Source of the DNA: Sphingomonadaceae bacterium
GTDB taxonomy: Bacteria > Pseudomonadota > Alphaproteobacteria > Sphingomonadales > Sphingomonadaceae
Reading direction: 5' to 3'
NCBI GenBank assembly: GCA_016000085.1
Contig: JAECRT010000004.1
Coordinates: 39,168 to 81,442 of the forward strand
Length of the DNA: 42,275 nt
Shown: in pieces, positions 41,878-42,275 of the stretch
Position numbering within the stretch: position 1 is the stretch's first letter
Layout of the letters: each line of letters begins with the position of its first letter
Notes under the pieces: generated by a model
Seen by the model: only the letters and a program-made list of their open reading frames with translations
Told to the model about the DNA's origin: nothing
The model's database searches: none
Made by a program: the position numbers and the translations under genes

Positions 41878-41893
41878 TGTTCCACGTGGAACG
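41878..41893. other. parS-like ParB-binding site
   Basis: TGTTCCACGTGGAACG contains a perfect 14-bp palindrome GTTCCACGTGGAAC. It matches the bacterial parS consensus TGTTNCACGTGNAACA at all but the last base. It lies between mnmE and mnmG, the usual site in many alphaproteobacteria, about 32 kb from the probable oriC. The palindrome is followed by GCTTTT, so it could also help end mnmE mRNA. It is the only such site I see in the window. Confidence 0.82.
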
Positions 41894-41905
41894 CTTTTGA
41901 CCCCA

Positions 41906-41930
41906 ACCGCCCCTTTCTGATAAGGGCGGT
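41906..41930 (+). promoter_or_regulatory. hairpin immediately before the mnmG start
   Basis: ACCGCCC-CTT and AAGGGCGGT form a strong stem (one bulged C) ending three bases before the ATG of mnmG. The purine-rich GGGCGG that would serve as ribosome site lies within the stem, so the structure could reduce translation until it is opened. Confidence 0.55.
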
Positions 41931-41933
41931 GAC

Positions 41934-42275
41934 ATGCGAACAAGCTATGATGTGATCGTGGTCGGTGGTGGCCATGCCGGGTGCGAGGCGGCGGCCGCGG
42001 CGGCACGCAAGGGCGCGTCGGTCGCGTTGCTGACCTTTGAGCGAGCGACGGTAGGCGCCATGTCCTGCAACCCGGCGATCGGCGGATTGGGCAAGGGGCA
42101 TCTGGTGCGCGAAGTGGATGCGCTCGATGGCCTGATTGCGCGTGCAGCCGATGCTGCGGCAATCCATTATCGGATGCTCAACAGCAGCAAGGGTGCGGCG
42201 GTGCAGGGGCCGCGCGTGCAGGCCGACCGCAAATTATATCGGGCGGCAATTCACCAGATGCTCGATGCCCAATCG
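41934..42275 (+). CDS. mnmG: MnmG (GidA), partial N-terminal part
   Basis: This is the FAD-binding partner of MnmE in wobble-uridine modification. The 114 codons up to the window edge carry the FAD-binding '[23 protein letters not shown]', '[24 protein letters not shown]' and '[22 protein letters not shown]', all diagnostic for MnmG. The rest of the gene, and normally rsmG-parA-parB after it, lie beyond the window. ATG 41934 directly follows the hairpin. Confidence 0.97.
   Translation, partial: MRTSYDVIVVGGGHAGCEAAAAAARKGASVALLTFERATVGAMSCNPAIGGLGKGHLVREVDALDGLIARAADAAAIHYRMLNSSKGAAVQGPRVQADRKLYRAAIHQMLDAQS

Noticed and set aside
1-42275. CRISPR array, tRNA, rRNA, prophage or IS element
   Set aside because: No regularly spaced repeats, cloverleaf, integrase or transposase was seen on reading both strands; a tRNAscan or Infernal run was not possible.

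Overview
The window is about 42.3 kb of a high-GC alphaproteobacterial chromosome. It most likely comes from the Sphingomonadaceae (Sphingobium/Sphingomonas group). Support comes from family content (MipZ, DUF299 kinase, MmcB, DUF1491, DUF3576, DUF6489, HemJ, PdeM, SleB-type hydrolase), a large TonB-dependent receptor, and a 'CGTTCG...CTGAGCCTGTCGAAG' intergenic repeat that I recall as typical of sphingomonads. Almost everything is core chromosome, densely packed, with many 1-4 base start/stop overlaps. I see no IS element, prophage, CRISPR array, tRNA or rRNA gene.

The most informative site is the 287-bp gap between hemE and the DUF299 gene (9275-9561). It holds three perfect DnaA boxes (TTATCCACA), near-matches, an AT-rich flank and a cluster of GANTC (CcrM) sites. 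Caulobacter has its origin in the same hemE/DUF299 interval, so I call it a probable oriC. Gene direction agrees: to the left nearly all genes lie on the minus strand, and to the right most lie on the plus strand. Two more segregation parts are present: mipZ (5858-6658), and a palindromic parS-like site (41878-41893) between mnmE and mnmG.

Layout. 1-6.7 kb (minus strand): partial EamA transporter, secreted unknown protein, ispG, FadL-type porin, a terminator with possible sRNA, phosphomannomutase/phosphoglucomutase, J-domain membrane protein, mipZ. 6.7-9.3 kb: panC (plus), then hemJ and hemE (minus). 9.3-9.56 kb: probable oriC. 9.56-13.1 kb: tightly overlapped DUF299 gene-maf-aroE-coaE-dnaQ. 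13.2-15.2 kb: hpf, ptsN, hotdog thioesterase, DUF1491. 15.4-21.0 kb: SleB hydrolase, mmcB, YdeI-like protein, ankyrin protein, SCO1, YcgN, YgjP-type protease, TrhO, PdeM. 21.2-25.4 kb: TonB receptor, YggS, ThiE-like protein. 25.4-26.6 kb: a short loosely packed region with three small unknown genes and a hairpin repeat, the only stretch that looks accessory. 26.6-32.3 kb: unknown exported protein, DUF3576 lipoprotein, leuS, lptE, holA. 32.3-37.4 kb: msrB, class A PBP, tandem retropepsin-like protein, rho. 37.7-42.3 kb: TerC, quinone oxidoreductase, dienelactone hydrolase, DUF6489, mnmE and the start of mnmG.

Functional groupings: replication and segregation (oriC, parS, mipZ, dnaQ, holA, mnmE/mnmG next to parS), heme synthesis (hemE/hemJ), envelope (lptE, PBP1A, FadL, TonB receptor, SleB), tRNA modification (trhO, mnmE, mnmG) and cofactor synthesis (ispG, panC, coaE, YggS, ThiE-like). 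I found no convincing new multi-gene system. The best targets are the origin/parS architecture, a possible sRNA near 3.9 kb, the small-gene island near 26 kb, the duplicated retropepsin protein and the structured leaders of rho and mnmG.
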